Shown here: positions 61,366-64,000 of the stretch, piece by piece
How positions within the stretch are numbered: the stretch's first letter is position 1
How the letters are laid out: every line of letters begins with the position of its first letter
Assembly (NCBI GenBank): GCA_964618975.1
Contig: CAZUDI010000006.1
Location: forward strand, 1-64,000
Length of the DNA: 64,000 nt
Source: CAZUDI01 sp964618975
GTDB lineage: Bacteria; Desulfobacterota; Desulfomonilia; UBA1062
Reading direction: 5' to 3'
Position numbers and translations under genes: made by a program
Notes under the pieces: model-generated
The model's input: the letters and a program-made list of their open reading frames with translations, nothing else
What the model was told of the DNA's origin: nothing
Database searches by the model: none

Positions 61366-62012
61366 GACTTGCCCCCCCCATCGAATTTCACCCACTGTTT
61401 GCGCTCGAAGTCGTACTGCCGCACCATGCGGGCCGGGTTGCCGCCCACGATGGTGTAGGGCGGCACGTCGCGCGTCACCACCGAGTTGGCCGAGGCGATG
61501 GAGTGGTCGCCCATGGTCACCCCGGGGAAGATGAAGACATTGAAGGCGATCCCGCAGCCCTTGCCGATGATCACCGGGTCCTCCAGGGTCACGGGGTTGT
61601 CCTTGACCGTCAGCTCCGGGTCAGAAAAGTTGTGCTTGGTGTCGGCGATGATGACGTTCTTGCCGATGAGCGTCCCGTCGCCGATCTCGACATAGTTGTG
61701 GGCGTTGATGAAGGTGCCGGAATTGATGGAAACCCCGTGGCCGATTTTCAGCGTGATGCGGTCTTTGTCCGCACCCCAGGGATCGGCGTAGAGCTCCACC
61801 CCGCGCTTGATACGGCAGCTGTCGCCCACCGAGATGTTGTAGGGGCTCTCGAAGATCACCCCCGCATCCCAGTGCACCTTGGAGCCGTAGTGCCCGAACA
61901 CGACCCGATTGCGCATATTGATCACGACCCTGAGCACCCCCCGGTAGGAGGAATTCATTCGGCGTTTTATGCGGTCGTAATAGACCCGCTGTATGATCTT
62001 CTTGTAATTCAT
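61362..62012 (-). CDS. Hexapeptide-repeat acyltransferase, glycan operon copy 2
   Basis: 216 residues. An N-terminal 45-residue extension (YKKIIQRVYYDRIKRRMNSSYRGV), basic and amphipathic, suggests membrane contact. Beta-helix: ISVGDSCRIKRGVEL, LKIGHGVSINSGTFIN, VEIGDGTLIGKNVIIADT, then TMGDHSIASANSVVTRDVPP and IVGGNPARMVRQYDF. It overlaps the glycosyltransferase by 4 bases upstream and copy 1 by 4 bases downstream. Confidence 0.85.
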   Translation of the reverse strand: MNYKKIIQRVYYDRIKRRMNSSYRGVLRVVINMRNRVVFGHYGSKVHWDAGVIFESPYNISVGDSCRIKRGVELYADPWGADKDRITLKIGHGVSINSGTFINAHNYVEIGDGTLIGKNVIIADTKHNFSDPELTVKDNPVTLEDPVIIGKGCGIAFNVFIFPGVTMGDHSIASANSVVTRDVPPYTIVGGNPARMVRQYDFERKQWVKFDGGGKS

Positions 62013-63139
62013 CTCCCTTTCCTCACGCCTCTCCCCGCACAGGCGACAATCACCGCCTCCACCTGCCGGAAGGCCGCCTCGTGATCGCCAAAGGTGGTCG
62101 GAGCCTCCTGACGCCCTTCTCTATGCCCCATTCTGGCCTGCATGGCAACCGCCAATGCCCCGGCGTCCCCGGCAGGCACCACCGTACCCGAGCTCTCACC
62201 CTTAAGATACATGGCAGCCCCGTTGCTGCCGGTGGTGATCACCGGCAGGCCCGAGGCCAGCGCCTCGAGCACCACCAGCGAGCAGGCGTCGTAGAACGAG
62301 GGGTGTACCAGACAGTCGCAGGCCGGATAAATGAGCTCGAGATCGCTCGCGCGCCCCCCGAACACGACATGACCGTCCAGATCGCGGGCCTGCCGTTCCT
62401 CGCGCGGGCCCGCCGGCCCGATCACCAGAACCTTGAAGGCTTGTCCCTTGAGGCTGCGACAGGCCTCCAGCAGCACCTCGAAACCCTTGAGCGCCAGGTT
62501 GTGGGCCACGAAGACAAAGGTGAAGGCCTCCCCCAGCCCGTAGCGCTCCCGGATCTGTGAACGCGCGGCGGCGTTTGTGGGCGTGAAGCGCGCGAGATCG
62601 ATGCCGTTGGGGACGAGGCGGATCTTTTCTAGCGGATAGCCGAAAAAGGTCTGCATGTCGCGGGCAACCATCTCAGAGATGGCGATCACCTCAGGTCTGG
62701 TGATGCGGAAGATCCACCATTCCAGGCCGCGCTGGACCAGGTCCTTGAGGCTCAGACGCATCGTGGCGCGCACCAGGGGGCGCAGCGCGGGCGCGTAGCG
62801 CCGGGTTTCGCGCCCGAACCAGGCGCGATGGAGCCCGCCGTGGGGCTGATAGACCTGCATGAAAAAGGTGTTGCCCACGCCGAAATGCACGGCGTCCCGC
62901 ATGGTGCGGGCCTTGAGCGCGTGCATAAGGGCGAAGCTCAGATGGCGCAGCCCCTGCGGGAAGCGCAGCACGCGCGTCCGGTGGACGCGGATGGCGGGCG
63001 CGGCACTGGTGTCGGCCCGCATGCAGATGACCTCCACCGCATGGCCCTGCCGCAAAAGGAAATGCGCCAGATCCCAGACATAGCGTTCGGCCCCGCCGAC
63101 CGCCGGGTCGAACTTCTCGATGGCCAGGCAGATCCTCAC
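62009..63139 (-). CDS. Glycosyltransferase GT4, WaaG-like
   Basis: 376 residues from the GTG at 63139, overlapping the aminotransferase stop by 4 bases (GTGA). GT-B features: CLAIEKFDPAVGGAERYVWDLA, AISEMVARDMQTFFGYP, IRLVPNGIDLARF, FVFVAHNLALKGFEVLLEA and the donor site FYDACSLVVLEALASGLPVITTG (E-x7-E type). This closely follows lipopolysaccharide core heptosyl-glucosyltransferase I. The longer upstream frame is a shadow of the aminotransferase. Confidence 0.88.
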   Translation of the reverse strand: MRICLAIEKFDPAVGGAERYVWDLAHFLLRQGHAVEVICMRADTSAAPAIRVHRTRVLRFPQGLRHLSFALMHALKARTMRDAVHFGVGNTFFMQVYQPHGGLHRAWFGRETRRYAPALRPLVRATMRLSLKDLVQRGLEWWIFRITRPEVIAISEMVARDMQTFFGYPLEKIRLVPNGIDLARFTPTNAAARSQIRERYGLGEAFTFVFVAHNLALKGFEVLLEACRSLKGQAFKVLVIGPAGPREERQARDLDGHVVFGGRASDLELIYPACDCLVHPSFYDACSLVVLEALASGLPVITTGSNGAAMYLKGESSGTVVPAGDAGALAVAMQARMGHREGRQEAPTTFGDHEAAFRQVEAVIVACAGRGVRKGR

Positions 63140-64000
63140 GCGCCAAACTCCCGCACGCACTCGATCACGTAGTCCACCTCGTGGTCCATGAGGAAGGGAT
63201 GCATGGGCAGGCTCAGGACACACCCCGCCCGCTGCCCGGCGTGCGGCAGGTCTCCCGCGGTGCGGGCCGTTCGGAAGATCGCCTGCTTATGCAGTGGTAC
63301 CGGATAGTGCACCAGGGTATCGATGCCGCGCTGACGCAGGTGGGTCTGCAGGGCGTCGCGCCTTTCCACCGTGATCACGTAGACGTAGTAGGCATGCGTG
63401 AGGGCCTCCCCGGGCGCGCGCTCGACAAGATCGACACCTGTGAGCCCCTCGCGGTAGCGCTCGGCGATCCTCTGGCGCGCCTGGACCCACCCGGGAAGGT
63501 GGGTGAGCTTGACCCTGAGTGCGGCCGCCTGCAGCTCGTCCAGCCGGGAGTTGTATCCGGCGCTCTCATAGTGGTAGCGGTCCCGCTGGCCGTAGTTCCT
63601 CAGGAGGCACAGGCGCTCGTACAGTGTGGTGTCGTTGGTGACGATCGCTCCGCCGTCGCCATAGGCCCCGAGGTTCTTGGTGGGGTAGAAACTGAAGGCG
63701 CCGGCAGCGCCCATCGAACCGGCACCCTTGCCGTTCAACGAGGCGCCGTGGGCCTGGCAGGCGTCCTCCAGGACGCAGAGCCCGTGCTCGGAGGCGATGC
63801 GGCCGATGGCCTCCATGTCGGCGCATTCGCCGTAGAGGTGCACCGGGAGGATGGCGCGCGTCTCAGGGGTGATGGCCTGCTCCAGGCCGGCCGGGTCCAT
63901 GAGGTGCGCGTGGGCCTCGATATCCACAAACACTGGCCGGGCCTGGGTATAGGTGATCGCCAGGGCCGTGGCGGCAAAGGTGTTGGGCACCGTGATGACC
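63136..64000 (-). CDS. DegT/DnrJ/EryC1 sugar aminotransferase (5' end outside window)
   Basis: The 288 residues present start VITVPNTFAAT, about 85-90 residues into the family. Conserved parts: AILPVHLYGECADMEAI, VLEDACQAHGAS, the PLP segment SFYPTKNLGAYGDGGAIVTND (Lys of PTKNLG is the PLP lysine), NYGQRDRYHYES and NSRLDELQAAAL. C-terminal YPVPLHKQ and PMHPFLMDHEVDYV are typical. It adds an amino group to a nucleotide-linked keto sugar for glycan or LPS synthesis. First gene seen of a five-gene operon with 4-base overlaps. Confidence 0.93.
   Translation of the reverse strand, partial: VITVPNTFAATALAITYTQARPVFVDIEAHAHLMDPAGLEQAITPETRAILPVHLYGECADMEAIGRIASEHGLCVLEDACQAHGASLNGKGAGSMGAAGAFSFYPTKNLGAYGDGGAIVTNDTTLYERLCLLRNYGQRDRYHYESAGYNSRLDELQAAALRVKLTHLPGWVQARQRIAERYREGLTGVDLVERAPGEALTHAYYVYVITVERRDALQTHLRQRGIDTLVHYPVPLHKQAIFRTARTAGDLPHAGQRAGCVLSLPMHPFLMDHEVDYVIECVREFGA

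Noticed and set aside
1..64000. tRNA, rRNA, CRISPR, IS element or prophage
   Set aside because: No cloverleaf, repeat-spacer array, transposase or phage gene was recognised on either strand.

Overview
The window is GC-rich, densely coded, Gram-negative DNA. Support for a Gram-negative comes from an outer-membrane barrel protein, a lipoprotein, periplasmic peptidoglycan-binding repeats and LPS/EPS-type glycosyltransferases. The gene content suggests a strictly or facultatively anaerobic member of the former Deltaproteobacteria (Desulfobacterota and relatives): CoA-transferase/crotonase acid metabolism, a GYD protein, a CCG-type heterodisulfide-reductase-like Fe-S protein, a lysine 2,3-aminomutase, a DUF3795 protein, bactofilin, sigma-54 activators and a large PAS hybrid kinase. 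This is inference; there is no rRNA or other phylogenetic marker. I saw no tRNA, rRNA, CRISPR array, IS element or prophage.

Layout. 1-2843 (+): end of a nitronate-monooxygenase/FabK-like gene, a crotonase and a two-subunit CoA-transferase, together resembling steroid-ring (Ipd-type) or related acyl-CoA degradation. 2.9-10 kb: mostly single genes (HD hydrolase, GYD protein, Cys-rich protein, Na+/H+ antiporter, outer-membrane protein, DUF1232-DnaJ protein, acyltransferase, bactofilin). 10-20 kb: envelope genes (ankyrin plus four peptidoglycan-binding repeats, a clostripain-like lipoprotein, MscS channel, YitT protein, glycosyltransferase, CorA). 20-25 kb: an SLC12-like transporter and a sigma-54 regulator with a degenerate receiver. 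25.7-29.6 kb: a tight four-gene operon, lysine 2,3-aminomutase, two different ATP-grasp ligases and a GNAT acetyltransferase. This is the best candidate here for an undescribed pathway; it looks built to make an acylated beta-lysine-containing pseudopeptide. 30-35 kb: small membrane protein, diguanylate cyclase, leucyl aminopeptidase, nitroreductase, MBL hydrolase. 35.4-39 kb: a polar amino-acid ABC importer whose two permeases are fused. 39-40 kb: an Fe-S/CCG protein. 40.2-50 kb: a polysaccharide-modification island with two MBOAT/SGNH O-acylation pairs, two paralogous antisense GT2 enzymes, a methyltransferase and a hexapeptide acyltransferase. 50-59.5 kb: hybrid histidine kinase, a decayed methyltransferase, GNAT, DUF3795, a membrane-anchored sigma-54 activator and an unknown membrane protein. 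59.8-64 kb (-): a glycan operon (sugar aminotransferase, two glycosyltransferases, two hexapeptide acyltransferases) that runs off the window.

A dispersed intergenic element of about 85 bp, made of two hairpins, recurs at least six times in good copies (7.1, 10.1, 19.8, 49.3, 53.9 and 58.5 kb), with several decayed copies. It is a REP/MITE-like family in this genome and in places touches gene starts or stops.

All calls come from reading the sequence and from knowledge of families. No search, structure prediction or folding was run.
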